Shown here: positions 52,801-62,597 of the stretch, one piece after another
How positions within the stretch are numbered: position 1 is the first letter of the stretch
Layout of the letters: every line of letters begins with the position of its first letter
Assembly: GCA_002868905.1 (NCBI GenBank)
Contig: PKUA01000009.1
Location: 1 to 64,000, forward strand
Direction of reading: 5' to 3'
Source: Desulfuromonas sp.
Lineage (GTDB): Bacteria > Desulfobacterota > Desulfuromonadia > Desulfuromonadales > Geothermobacteraceae
DNA: 64,000 bases
Translations under genes and position numbers: made by a program
The notes under the pieces: model-generated
Database searches by the model: none
Told to the model about the DNA's origin: nothing
What the model saw: the letters and a program-made list of their open reading frames with translations, nothing else

Positions 52801-55245
52801 TTAAACCGCGAAATACTTTGCCTGCGGGTGGTGGGCCACCAGGGCCGAGGTCGTCATCTCCGGCACCATCTCGCAGGTCTCGGTCAGGCTGACACCGATG
52901 GTTTCGGCCTGCACCAGTTCGCATAACGGACGCTGCAAATCGAGATCGGGGCAGGCGGGGTAGCCGAAGCCGAAGCGGGAGCCGCGGTAGCGCTGTACCA
53001 CATATCCCTCCATGTCAGCCGGTTCGTCAGCCGCGATCCCGAGTTCCTGGCGCATCTTTTTGTGCCAATACTCGGCCAGGGCGTCGGTCAGTTCGACACC
53101 GAAGCCGTGCCAGAGCAGGTAGTCCTTGTACTGGTCTCCGGCATAAAGTTCCCTGGTTTTTTCAGCCAATTTCGGACCGAGCGTCGCGACAAACAATCCG
53201 GCGACATCCCCCCCCTCTTCGGCGCCGCGGAAAAAATCACTGATGCAGAGGTGGGGCGCGAATCCCTGGCGGGGGAAACCGAAGCGGTATTCCTTGTCGT
53301 CATGTCCCAGGACCAGGTCGTCCGCATCGCTGTGGCAGTCGAAATAACCGTAGGCGACGCGTGGCTGCAACAACCCTTCGGCCAGCGCCTGCTGCAGAAT
53401 CTGCGCAAATGCCGGCTCCACTTCGTTGGCCACAAGGTCGGCATACTCTTCGGCCGAAAGCTTTCCGCGCCGGTACCCCCAGCGTCCACGGAAAAGGGCC
53501 TGGCGATTCAGGAATGCGAGCAGGTTTTCGACATCGATGTCCGAAGCGGCTCGTGAACCGAGAAATGGCGCGGTCGGGATTTCTGCCAACCGCTCAATCT
53601 CCGTAGCCCGTGGACCCGGCTTGGCACCAGCCGTCTGCTTCACCTCGACCCGGGTCGAGACAAGGGTACCGGCCTCGAACTCCCGCACCGCCTTCAGTCC
53701 GGCAAAAGCATCGGAACAGTAGACCACCGGAGCCGCGTAACGCGGTGCACACTCCTCGGCCACGAATCGTGGTGTCAGAGCCGCACCACCGAGCAGAATC
53801 GGCTGGGTCAACCCTGCATCACGGAACTGGGCGAGGTCGTCTTTCATCAACAGCGCCGACTTGACCAACAGGCCGGAGAGGCCTATAACGTCAGGCTGCA
53901 ACTCCTTCGCCTTGGCAATAATCTCCTCGGCCGGCACCTTGATCCCGATGTTATGCACCTTGTATCCGTTGTTGGAGAGAATGATGTCGACCAGGTTCTT
54001 GCCGATGTCATGTACGTCCCCGGCGACGGTGGCGATCAGCACGCTGGTCTGGCTGCCATCGGCCTGCTTCTCCATGAAAGGTTCGAGCAGAGCGACGCTC
54101 TGCTTCATCACTTCGGCCGACTGCAACACGAACGGGAGCAGTAGCTCTCCCCGCCCGAACAGCTCCCCGACCTCGCGCATCGACGGCACCAGCAGTTCGT
54201 TGATGATGTCTAGGGGCCGCCAACGACCGCGTAGCTCGCTGAGGATATCCTCCAGCCCTTCCTTGTCCCCCTTGAGAACCCTGCGTCGCAGTTCCTCCTC
54301 GGGCAGGAGCCCGGTATTATCATCCTCTTCGCTCTCCTCGACCGCCTGCTCGAAGTGGGCGATGAAGCGCATCAGCGGCGTCTCCTCGAGGTCTTTGTCA
54401 CGGTTGTAGAGCAGATCGAGGCAGACCTCGCGGTCCTCCTCGTTGATGGTCGCCAGCGGGATGATCTTGGCTGCGTCGACGATGGCGGTATCAAGACCGG
54501 CCTCGACCGCCTCGTGCAGGAAGACCGAGTTGAGCACTTTGCGGGCAGCCGGGCGCAGGCCGAAGGAGATGTTGCTGACGCCGAGGGTAAACCCGACACC
54601 CGGCAACTCCTGCTTGACCCGGCGAATCGCCTCGAGCGTATCGATCGCCGCCGTGCGCATCTTCTCGTCGCCGGAGCCGACGGTGAAGGTCAACAGGTCG
54701 AACAGGATATCCTGGGGACGCAACCCGTAAGCGTTGACGGCCAGGTCGTGAATCCGTTTCGCCGCAGCCACCTTATCCTCGCAGGTCAGGGCCATCCCCT
54801 CCTCGGTGATGGTGAGGGCGACCACGGCGGCGCCGTATTTCTTCGCCAGGCGGCAGATCCGGTCGAGGTTCTTCCCGCCGTCCTCGAGGTTGATGGAGTT
54901 GATGATCGCCCGTCCCGGATAGAGCGGCAGAGCGGCAGCGATGGTGTCGGGGCTGGTCGAGTCGAGCATCAGCGGTGCCTTGCAGGAGCCGGCCAGCAGC
55001 TTGACCAGGCGACACATGTCGCTCTGCTCGTCCCGCCCGGCATAGGCGACCGAGAGATCGATGACCTGCGCTCCCCGTCCTTCCTGGGCGAGAGCTATCG
55101 CCAGACAGGCGTCCCAATCCTCGGCGAGCAGCGCTTCGCGAAACGCCTTGGAGCCGTTCGGGTTGCAGCGCTCACCGAGCAGCAGCGGCGGGATCTCCTG
55201 GCGGAGTTCGACTGCCTGGTAGAGACTTGATACGGACGGTTTCAT
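52801..55245 (-). CDS. metH: Methionine synthase, folate/B12/activation part (split MetH)
   Basis: This 814-residue protein carries the last three modules of MetH. The pterin-binding barrel (residues about 15-290) has LLLGERCNPNGSKAF and LMLDSTSPDTI. The cobalamin domain has the four-helix cap (about 320-400) and the B12-binding motif DVHDIGKNLVD (Asp410, His412, Gly415; His412 is the lower cobalt ligand). The SAM-dependent activation domain (about 560-814) has YRGSRFGFGYPACPD and the terminal MTTSALVAHHPQAKYF. A strong ribosome site (GGGAGGTGA) inside the preceding gene drives its translation. Confidence 0.93.
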   Translation of the reverse strand: MKPSVSSLYQAVELRQEIPPLLLGERCNPNGSKAFREALLAEDWDACLAIALAQEGRGAQVIDLSVAYAGRDEQSDMCRLVKLLAGSCKAPLMLDSTSPDTIAAALPLYPGRAIINSINLEDGGKNLDRICRLAKKYGAAVVALTITEEGMALTCEDKVAAAKRIHDLAVNAYGLRPQDILFDLLTFTVGSGDEKMRTAAIDTLEAIRRVKQELPGVGFTLGVSNISFGLRPAARKVLNSVFLHEAVEAGLDTAIVDAAKIIPLATINEEDREVCLDLLYNRDKDLEETPLMRFIAHFEQAVEESEEDDNTGLLPEEELRRRVLKGDKEGLEDILSELRGRWRPLDIINELLVPSMREVGELFGRGELLLPFVLQSAEVMKQSVALLEPFMEKQADGSQTSVLIATVAGDVHDIGKNLVDIILSNNGYKVHNIGIKVPAEEIIAKAKELQPDVIGLSGLLVKSALLMKDDLAQFRDAGLTQPILLGGAALTPRFVAEECAPRYAAPVVYCSDAFAGLKAVREFEAGTLVSTRVEVKQTAGAKPGPRATEIERLAEIPTAPFLGSRAASDIDVENLLAFLNRQALFRGRWGYRRGKLSAEEYADLVANEVEPAFAQILQQALAEGLLQPRVAYGYFDCHSDADDLVLGHDDKEYRFGFPRQGFAPHLCISDFFRGAEEGGDVAGLFVATLGPKLAEKTRELYAGDQYKDYLLWHGFGVELTDALAEYWHKKMRQELGIAADEPADMEGYVVQRYRGSRFGFGYPACPDLDLQRPLCELVQAETIGVSLTETCEMVPEMTTSALVAHHPQAKYFAV

Positions 55246-56165
55246 CGGCTCACCTCCCGTTGTCTCGGCTCGACTCCGGCCAGTTTCTCAGCCAGGGCCT
55301 TGATGTGGGCCGGACTGGTACCGCAGCACCCCCCCACGACACTGACACCCTCCTCGGTGCAGAAGCGGTGCATCTGCGTGGCGAAGTCGTTCGGAGAAAG
55401 CGGATAGACCGTCTCGCCGTCGACCACCTCCGGCAACCCCTGGTTCGGGATACAGGAAATACGCTGCGGCCAGTGCTGTCCCAGATAGCGGACGTGGCTC
55501 GCCATGTCCTGCGGCCCGGTGGCGCAGTTGAGACCGAGGGAGAAGAGCGGAAACGGCTCCAGGGTCGCCACCACGGCACCGATATCGCTGCCGACCAGCA
55601 TGGTCCCCTGCTGCTCGATGGTCACCGAGGCGAGCACCGGCAGTTCCAGATTGGCCGATTCCAGCACTTCGAATGTGGTGATCAGCGCGGTCTTGGTCTG
55701 CAGCAGGTCCTGGCAGGTCTCGACGATGAGGCAGTCGACCCCCCCCTCGAGCAGCGCCTCGACCTGTTGCCGGGTCGCATCGGCCAGTTCCTCGACTTCG
55801 ATATGCCCGAGGCTCGGCAACTTGGTCCCCGGGCCGACGGAACCGGCGATGTACCTGTTCTCCCGGCCGCCAATCGCCTTGCGCGCGTGGTCAATTGCCA
55901 GGTGATTGATCTCCCGCACCTTCTCCTGCAGACCATATTCGGCCAGCACGATCCGCGAGGCGCCGAAGGTGTCGGTCTCGACCACCATCGCACCGGCATC
56001 GAGCATGCTGCGATGCAGGTCGACGATAAATTCCGGACCGTAAAGGTTGAGCGCCTCGTTGCAGCCGTCACAACCGCCCCAGGCCTGGTCGGGGATCGCC
56101 ATCTGCTGCAGGTTGGTCCCGCAGGCTCCGTCAAAAATCAGTATGGGATGGTCCTGAAAAGTCAT
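55242..56165 (-). CDS. metH: Methionine synthase, homocysteine-binding part (split MetH)
   Basis: This 307-residue homocysteine-binding barrel is the first module of MetH. It opens HPILIFDGACGTNLQQMAI. Zinc ligands are in LGLNCATGPQDM and SVVGGCCGTSPAHIKAL. It overlaps the 814-residue partner by four bases (ATGA) with that partner's own ribosome site inside it, so the split is stable and not a recent frameshift. Start at ATG 56165 has AAGGGAG upstream. Confidence 0.92.
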   Translation of the reverse strand: MTFQDHPILIFDGACGTNLQQMAIPDQAWGGCDGCNEALNLYGPEFIVDLHRSMLDAGAMVVETDTFGASRIVLAEYGLQEKVREINHLAIDHARKAIGGRENRYIAGSVGPGTKLPSLGHIEVEELADATRQQVEALLEGGVDCLIVETCQDLLQTKTALITTFEVLESANLELPVLASVTIEQQGTMLVGSDIGAVVATLEPFPLFSLGLNCATGPQDMASHVRYLGQHWPQRISCIPNQGLPEVVDGETVYPLSPNDFATQMHRFCTEEGVSVVGGCCGTSPAHIKALAEKLAGVEPRQREVSR

Positions 56166-56365
56166 ATTGACTCCCTTGTCGCGAAAATGAGCCGCGAAGT
56201 ATAGCTTAAGCATGAAAAAAATGCGAGTTTCCAGGGAACCAACCGGTAAAAACAACATGGTGAACAAAACGAACTGAGAATCCCCCGAAATGCGTTAAAC
56301 TGTTAAAGGTTAGGAGGATCTCATCGCGACCAATCACACCAAGAGTCCACACCGTAATCAGCTGG

Positions 56366-59023
56366 ATGTTATGTATGAAGGAATTCTACCAGCAATCGAT
56401 CGAAACCGTATTTGCCGAACTGCATTCCAGCGATAAAGGACTAATCCAGGTCGAAGTCGAGGAACGACTGGCCCGATACGGCCCGAATACCCTGGAGACG
56501 TCGGTCCCGATCAATCCCCTGCTGATTTTCATTGACCAGTTCAAGAGCTTTATCATCTACATCCTGCTGTTTGCGGTCGCCTTTTCCCTGTTGATTGGCG
56601 AGTGGGTCGATTCGGTCATTATCCTGGCAATCCTGCTGATGAACGCCATCATCGGTTTCTTCCAGGAGCTCAGCGCCCATAAATCACTCGAAGCACTGAA
56701 ACAATTCAACCCAACCTGGGCGACCGCCCTGCGCGACGGCAAGCCGAAATCGCTCGAAGCAAAACATCTTGTTCCCGGCGACGTTGTCCTGCTCGAAGCG
56801 GGGGACAAGATTCCAGCCGATGTTCGCCTGCTGGAGACGGTCCGGCTTAAAATCGATGAATCGATCCTGACCGGCGAGAGCGTGCCGGTCGAGAAACAAC
56901 CCGGCACCATCGAAGGCAAAGTCTCCCTCGGTGACCGGCTCAACATGCTCTTCGCCGGCACCTCGGTGGCGACCGGCCATGCCCGGGGGGTGGTGGTGGC
57001 AACCGGCATGCAGACCGAGCTTGGCTGCATCACCGAGCTGATCAAGAGCACCGGCGAGGAGATGACGCCCCTGCAACGTCGGCTTGACCGCTTCGGCAAA
57101 CAGCTCGGCTATGCCATCATCTCCATCTGCCTCATCATCTTCACCCTCTGCCTGGCCAAGGCGCACATGGCAGGCAATCTCTCCATGCATATCCTGGTCG
57201 ATCTCGCTTTCATCGCCATCAGCCTAGCTGTTGCCGCCGTGCCGACCGCCCTGCCTGCGGTGGTCACCATCGCACTGAGCATCGGAACCAAGCGCCTGCT
57301 GGGTAAAAAAGCGTTGGTGCGCAACCTCTCCTCGGTGGAAACTCTCGGCAGTTGCGATGTTATCTGCACCGACAAAACAGGCACCCTGACCGCCAACCAG
57401 ATGACCGTGCGCTTTGCCTGGAGTCTCGACGGCGAAACGGCTTTGACCGGTGTCGGTTATGCTCCGGAAGGAGAGGTTACCGGACCGCTGGTCGAGCCGC
57501 TGTTCGACTGCGGAATTCTCTGCAACAATGCCGCCCTGCACGCCGAAGACGGCAGCTGGCGGATTTCCGGAGACCCGACCGAAGCCGCCCTGTTGACCAG
57601 CGCCGCCAAGGCTGGCGTCAATACAACCGGCAGGCGACTCGACGAGATCCCCTTCGACTCGGAACGCAAGCTGATGAGCGTTCGCATCGCGATCGACAAC
57701 CAGGAATGGGTCTACAGCAAAGGGGCACTCGACAGTCTGCTTCACCATTGCGACAAGGTCCTGGACAACGGAACGGACATCCCCCTGGACAACCAACTGG
57801 CCAAACGCATCAAGAATCGTCACGACGCATATGCCGACCAGGCGATGCGGGTGCTCGCCTTTGCCAGGAAGCAAGTCCGTGGCGACGATGATTTCACCGA
57901 GGACGGCCTGACGTTTCTCGGCCTGCAGGCGATGGTCGATCCACCCCGCCCCGACGTAGTCGATTCGATCCGTCGGACCCGGCAGGCCGGGATCAGGGTG
58001 ATCATGATTACGGGCGATTACGGTGCCACGGCGACTGCGATCGGCCGGGAGATCGGCATCGAGGGGAAACTCCTCGACGGTGAGGCCGTGAGCGGTATGG
58101 AGCCGGAATCTCTTCAGCAGGCGTTGCGGGACGGGACCAATATCTTTTCGCGGGTCGCACCTGAACATAAACAGCGGATCATCGATGCGTTACAGCGGAT
58201 GAACTATACCGTTGCGATGACCGGCGACGGTGTCAATGACGCGCCGGCATTGAAAAAAGCGAATATCGGCGTCGCCGTCGGCAGCGGCACCGATGTTGCT
58301 AAAGAGGCGGCCGATTTCGTACTGCTCGACAACAGCTTCACCCATATCGTCAACGCGATCGAGGAGGGCCGCGGTATTTACGACAACATCCAGAAATCGA
58401 TCATGCTGCTGCTGTCCGGGAACCTCGGAGAAGTCCTGATTATTTTCCTTGCCGTCATCATCGGCCTGAACCTCCCGCTGACGGCAATCCTCCTGCTCTG
58501 GATCAACATGGTGACCGACGGAGCGCCGGCCCTTGCCTACAGCGTCGACCCCTACGGCCGTGACATCATGAGGCGCCAACCGAAACCGCATGCCGAGGGA
58601 ATCCTTCCCGGACCGAAGCTCGCCCTGCTTTGCGTCCTCGGCTGCGTCGGCACCGCCATTGCCCTGATCCTGTTTTACTGGTATGGAGGATCCTCCAGCG
58701 ATGAAGCGGTTCTGATCCGCGCCCAGACCATGGTCTTCAACTTCGTGGTGCTTTACGAGGTGATCCTGACGTTCGTGATCCGGAAAGGCTATCAGGTCCC
58801 GCTGCTCGCCAACAAGTGGGTCTGGGGAGCGACAGGTTTGGCCGTCGGCCTGCAGGGGCTGTTGATGTACACCTCGCTCGCCAAGGTTTTCCGGATTGTC
58901 CCACTCGGTTGGACCGACCTCGGAGTCCTCGCCGGAGCGGGGATGCTGTTCGCCATCGCCAGTCTGCTCTATCAGCGCTTCGCGGACCGGGGTGTAACGT
59001 TGCCTCGCACCGAGCAGGCGTGA
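56366..59023 (+). CDS. P-type cation-transporting ATPase (P2-like)
   Basis: This 885-residue ion pump has an actuator motif DESILTGES (about 164-172) and a phosphorylation site CTDKTGT (Asp336). The nucleotide domain is typical, and the hinge reads MTGDGVNDAPALKKANIGVAVG. Membrane helix 4 has VPTALPAVV where Ca2+ pumps have PEGLP. M5 keeps NLGEVL and M6 has INMVTDGAPALAYS. Ca2+, other divalent ions or protons remain possible. The start at 56366 has no good ribosome site; TAGGAGGA lies 48 bases upstream at 56311-56318, which is odd. Confidence 0.85.
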   Translation: MLCMKEFYQQSIETVFAELHSSDKGLIQVEVEERLARYGPNTLETSVPINPLLIFIDQFKSFIIYILLFAVAFSLLIGEWVDSVIILAILLMNAIIGFFQELSAHKSLEALKQFNPTWATALRDGKPKSLEAKHLVPGDVVLLEAGDKIPADVRLLETVRLKIDESILTGESVPVEKQPGTIEGKVSLGDRLNMLFAGTSVATGHARGVVVATGMQTELGCITELIKSTGEEMTPLQRRLDRFGKQLGYAIISICLIIFTLCLAKAHMAGNLSMHILVDLAFIAISLAVAAVPTALPAVVTIALSIGTKRLLGKKALVRNLSSVETLGSCDVICTDKTGTLTANQMTVRFAWSLDGETALTGVGYAPEGEVTGPLVEPLFDCGILCNNAALHAEDGSWRISGDPTEAALLTSAAKAGVNTTGRRLDEIPFDSERKLMSVRIAIDNQEWVYSKGALDSLLHHCDKVLDNGTDIPLDNQLAKRIKNRHDAYADQAMRVLAFARKQVRGDDDFTEDGLTFLGLQAMVDPPRPDVVDSIRRTRQAGIRVIMITGDYGATATAIGREIGIEGKLLDGEAVSGMEPESLQQALRDGTNIFSRVAPEHKQRIIDALQRMNYTVAMTGDGVNDAPALKKANIGVAVGSGTDVAKEAADFVLLDNSFTHIVNAIEEGRGIYDNIQKSIMLLLSGNLGEVLIIFLAVIIGLNLPLTAILLLWINMVTDGAPALAYSVDPYGRDIMRRQPKPHAEGILPGPKLALLCVLGCVGTAIALILFYWYGGSSSDEAVLIRAQTMVFNFVVLYEVILTFVIRKGYQVPLLANKWVWGATGLAVGLQGLLMYTSLAKVFRIVPLGWTDLGVLAGAGMLFAIASLLYQRFADRGVTLPRTEQA

Positions 59024-59076
59024 TATTGTCCAAAGGGAAGAAAACTCTTCTTAATTATTGAAGGAAACCGAACAAC

Positions 59077-61461
59077 TTGAAACCATCGACAACCCGGAAC
59101 CGGCCCGAACTGCTGGCGCCTGCAGGAAGCCTCGAATCCCTGTTCGCCGCCAGCGACAACGGCGCGAACGCCGTCTATATCGGCCTGCAAAGCTTCTCCG
59201 CCCGCGCCAAAGCCCAGAATTTCAATCTTGAAGACCTCTCCCAGTTGACCCGCTACCTCCATGGGAAGGGACAAAAGCTCTACGTCGCTCTGAACACCCT
59301 GGTCAAGGAGAAGGAGCTTCCGGAACTGATTGACATCCTCGCGGCAACGGAAGAAGCCGGCGTGGATGCCATCATCCTGCAGGATCTGGCGGTTTGGCGA
59401 CTCGCCCGGGAATATTTCCCAGGGCTGGAGCTGCACGCGTCGACCCAGTTGACCATTCACAATACGGCCGGCTGCCGGCAACTTGCCGACATGGGCTTTA
59501 AGCGCGCGGTTCTCGCCCGCGAGTTGAACCTCGAACAGATCGCTCACATCCATGCCCATACCGACATAGAGCTGGAACACTTCGTCCACGGTGCTCACTG
59601 CTTTTCCTTCTCCGGGCAGTGCTTCTTCTCTTCTTTCCTCGGTGGACAAAGCGGTAACAGGGGGCGCTGCACCCAGCCTTGCCGACGCCGTTACCGATCC
59701 GGCAACCGGCAGGGGTATTATTTCTCACCGAACGACCTCTCGGCCATCGAGCTCCTGCCGGAGTTGACCGCTGCCGGCGTCCGCTGCCTGAAGATCGAGG
59801 GGCGGATGAAAAGCGCCGAGTATGTTGGCAAGGTCGTCGAAGCTTACCGCACGGTTCTCGATGCCGCCGATGCCGAACGGCCCGCGGCGGTCGCAAACGC
59901 CAAGGAATTGCTGAAACAGTCCTTCGGCCGCCAGCCGACCAGCGGCTTCCTGCCCGGCGGGCCGCCCCAGAACCTGGTCGCCCCCCACACCCTCGGCGCC
60001 ACCGGGCGCTATCTCGGCCAAATCGAACAGGTACAGAAGGGCTTCATTCTCCTGAAACCGCGGGCTGAGCTGGAAATTGCCGACCGCATCCGGATTCAAC
60101 CTGCGACAGATCAGCCCGGCACCGCCTTCAGCATCCGACGCCTGGAACTCGGGCACAAACGGGTCCTGCAGGTCCCAGCCGATCAATCAGTCAAAGTAGC
60201 CCTGCCACCCGACGTGCGACCGACTGTCGGGGACGCAGTCTTCAAGGTCGCCTCAGGGAAGAAGCGTAACGTCGATATCGCCGTTCTGCGCAAGCGGCTG
60301 CGAGCAGCCGAAGACCCGCAGCAACCGGTCAAGCTGCATTTTTCCATGCCCGACAATGGCCACTTTACTGTTGACGTCATTTCCGGGCGGGACACGTTGA
60401 GCCGGACCTTCGAGGTCGAAAGTTTTCCCGCCGAGCGGCAACCGTTGAGCGGCGAAACCGTCGCCAAGGTCTTCGCTCAATGCGGCGGCACACCATTCCG
60501 CCTCGACAGTTGGGGCGCCGACCCGCTACCGCCGGTCGTCATCCCTCCGAGCCGGCTCAAAGCGATCCGCCGCGAATTTTTCCAGTGGTTGGAAGGCGAA
60601 GCATCTCGGCCGTCAAAGCCGGACAGCCCGGAGCAGCGACGCCTCGCGCTCAACTCATTATTGCCGGAGACAAAGTTCCAAGGCGAAAACCAGGCCCAGC
60701 TGATTGTCGCGTGCCCAAACACCAAGCCCTTGCAACTGCTGCAAAATCACCAGGCAGGGCGGTTGTTGATCCCCCTGCGACAAACCAACGTCGACTCAGC
60801 ACTCAAATCGCAACGAGCCCTGAAGCTGGCAGCGCGGATCTGCTGGGACCTCCCTGTCATTGCTTTCGATCAGGATTGGGTGGAGCTCGAAACAATGGTC
60901 GAGCAAGTCGTGGCCGCCGGTTTCACCCGGTTCCGGCTGCACAATCTTGGGCACCTCCCCCTGTTCAAGGCAACACCCCAAGCCAAGCTGACCGCCAGCT
61001 ACCGGCTTTTCATCCTCAACAGCCAGGCAGCCCTCGCCTGGAAGGGACTCGGTTTTACCGAGGGAACCTGTTACCTGGAAGACGATCGTGACAACCTTGC
61101 CGATTTGTTGCAACGGAACACCGGTCTGCCGCTGCATGTGACCATTTATACACAGGTTCCGTTGCTGATCAGCCGCATGCCGCTGGTCGGTCTTCGCTCA
61201 GGCGACCAACTCACCTCCGACCGCGATGAGAGGTTACGCGTTGAGCAGCAGGGAGAGCTGATGACCCTGACCGCTGAGCGCCGTTTTTCCCTCAGCGGGC
61301 ACCTGGATGAGGTCGCCAAGCTCGGCTTTTCCGGCTGGGTCGCCGAACTCGGCCCTGTTGAAACCTCCGATCGACAGGGGCGCCAGATCATCAACGCAAT
61401 CCAACAGGACCAGACGCTTCCGGGGACCAGTCAGTTCAATTTCATGCTTGGACTCGCTTGA
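59077..61461 (+). CDS. Peptidase U32 family protein, RlhA-like
   Basis: This 794-residue protein starts with TTG at 59077. The N-terminal barrel opens RPELLAPAGSLESLFAASDNGANAVYIG. The U32 signature HFVHGAHCFSFSGQCFFSS (about residues 170-190) supplies cysteines, with GRCTQPCRRR completing a four-cysteine set likely binding Fe-S. A DUF3656-type middle and a C-terminal domain follow. E. coli RlhA (YdcP), with the same layout, is needed to hydroxylate C2501 of 23S rRNA; the same role is suggested here. Peptidase activity is unproven for this group. Confidence 0.85.
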   Translation: MKPSTTRNRPELLAPAGSLESLFAASDNGANAVYIGLQSFSARAKAQNFNLEDLSQLTRYLHGKGQKLYVALNTLVKEKELPELIDILAATEEAGVDAIILQDLAVWRLAREYFPGLELHASTQLTIHNTAGCRQLADMGFKRAVLARELNLEQIAHIHAHTDIELEHFVHGAHCFSFSGQCFFSSFLGGQSGNRGRCTQPCRRRYRSGNRQGYYFSPNDLSAIELLPELTAAGVRCLKIEGRMKSAEYVGKVVEAYRTVLDAADAERPAAVANAKELLKQSFGRQPTSGFLPGGPPQNLVAPHTLGATGRYLGQIEQVQKGFILLKPRAELEIADRIRIQPATDQPGTAFSIRRLELGHKRVLQVPADQSVKVALPPDVRPTVGDAVFKVASGKKRNVDIAVLRKRLRAAEDPQQPVKLHFSMPDNGHFTVDVISGRDTLSRTFEVESFPAERQPLSGETVAKVFAQCGGTPFRLDSWGADPLPPVVIPPSRLKAIRREFFQWLEGEASRPSKPDSPEQRRLALNSLLPETKFQGENQAQLIVACPNTKPLQLLQNHQAGRLLIPLRQTNVDSALKSQRALKLAARICWDLPVIAFDQDWVELETMVEQVVAAGFTRFRLHNLGHLPLFKATPQAKLTASYRLFILNSQAALAWKGLGFTEGTCYLEDDRDNLADLLQRNTGLPLHVTIYTQVPLLISRMPLVGLRSGDQLTSDRDERLRVEQQGELMTLTAERRFSLSGHLDEVAKLGFSGWVAELGPVETSDRQGRQIINAIQQDQTLPGTSQFNFMLGLA

Positions 61462-61749
61462 TTCTTTGGAACCTGCGACAAAATGGGAATGGTTTTTGCT
61501 GCTTTACGTCAGTGACTGTTTCTTGTCCGTCTGGGTTGTCGCATCTTGTCTTGAGAAAAGTAACAACCAACATTCGGATTGGAGATATCCATTGAAGCAA
61601 AACGAGACAAGGGAATTTTAAACCCGAAACATCCCGAAAACAGAACGTTTGAAAGAATGTTTTTTCAGCTAATTCGGTTGCTTAACCGATATAACTGTGT
61701 TATTAAGGTGAGCATTCTTTCACATTCAATTACTAAAGGAGTGGATACA
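61462..61749. other. Intergenic region with inverted repeats upstream of the outer-membrane gene
   Basis: No gene is convincing here. TGAAAGAATG (61650-61659) pairs exactly with CATTCTTTCA (61713-61722). Inside it, CGGTT (61675-61679) pairs with AACCG (61684-61688). The structure ends 27 bases before the next start codon and could be an operator pair or a leader stem. The AT content is higher than in neighbouring genes. I find no recognised riboswitch. Confidence 0.45.
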
Positions 61750-62538
61750 ATGAAACGGCACCTGATTCTTGTTGTGTGCTTGACCCTTTTCTTGGCATCC
61801 CAGGCATGGGCAGGACAATTCGGCCCGATCACTTCACGCGTTCAATCCGGTCAGTTTTATCTCGGCGGTGGTTATATGAACCTGACCGAGAAACTCGACG
61901 CCGGCGATAATGCCTATAATCTCGATGGCAAAGAACCCCTTGAAACCAGGCAGAACAGTCTTTATCTGCAAGCGGGTGTTGGAATCGGTCGTGGTTGGGA
62001 GGGTTACATCCGTGGCGGTGTTTCCGATTTCCAAGTGGAATCCCTCGACTATCAATGGACCAATCAATCAAGCGAATCGAGCAGTGAACTACGTCCGTTC
62101 TTTTCAGCCGGGATCGGCGGCCCTGCCTTTTCCGGTCCAACGTTATCTGTCGGGCCGTTTGTCCAGGTCAGCTACTACTCCGATTACGAAGATGAAAAAA
62201 GTGGCTCCTTCAGTGGGAATCCCGGAAAAGAGAAGTTCTTTTTCGACAACGCGATCAATGTTGATCTCGGCTTTACATTCGAAACAGTCCTGGAGGGCGC
62301 CGTTCTTTATGGAGGCCCTATCGTCTCCTTTTACGACTCCAAAATCAAAAGTGCCTTCTACGCGTCCGACAGTAATCTGGGGACTGCCACAGAGGGTTGG
62401 CACGATCTCAAGCTTGATTCCTCCTACGGCGGGTTCTTTGGGATCAACTGGCCCCTGAATGAGAGCTTGCAGCTCAACGCCGAGGGCCAATATCGCAGCG
62501 GCCTCGGAATTGGCGGCAACCTGATTTACACCTTTTAA
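61750..62538 (+). CDS. Predicted outer-membrane beta-barrel protein
   Basis: This 262-residue protein begins at ATG 61750 behind AAAGGAGTG. The signal peptide is MKRHLILVVCLTLFLASQAWA. The mature part alternates Gly- and aromatic-rich strands, for example SGQFYLGGGYMNLTEKLD, NSLYLQAGVGIGRGWEGYIRGG, VSYYSDYEDEKSG and QLNAEGQYRSGLGIGGNLIYTF. The final residue is Phe, the usual C-terminal signal for barrel assembly. No specific family is recognised; size and pattern fit an eight- to ten-stranded barrel. A lipoprotein gene follows. Confidence 0.78.
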   Translation: MKRHLILVVCLTLFLASQAWAGQFGPITSRVQSGQFYLGGGYMNLTEKLDAGDNAYNLDGKEPLETRQNSLYLQAGVGIGRGWEGYIRGGVSDFQVESLDYQWTNQSSESSSELRPFFSAGIGGPAFSGPTLSVGPFVQVSYYSDYEDEKSGSFSGNPGKEKFFFDNAINVDLGFTFETVLEGAVLYGGPIVSFYDSKIKSAFYASDSNLGTATEGWHDLKLDSSYGGFFGINWPLNESLQLNAEGQYRSGLGIGGNLIYTF

Positions 62539-62597
62539 ACTTCGCTAAAACGCTTTACGCAGTGCCGGGAAATGGCACTTGGCCAAGGAGAAGTTTT

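Noticed and set aside
55242-55245. metH split as a sequencing error or recent frameshift
   Set aside because: The two frames meet in a clean ATGA overlap and the second gene has its own strong ribosome site, so the split looks evolved.
61620-61750. Cyclic-di-GMP (GEMM) or other riboswitch before the outer-membrane gene
   Set aside because: The conserved GEMM core bases are absent and the inverted repeats do not match another riboswitch family known to me.
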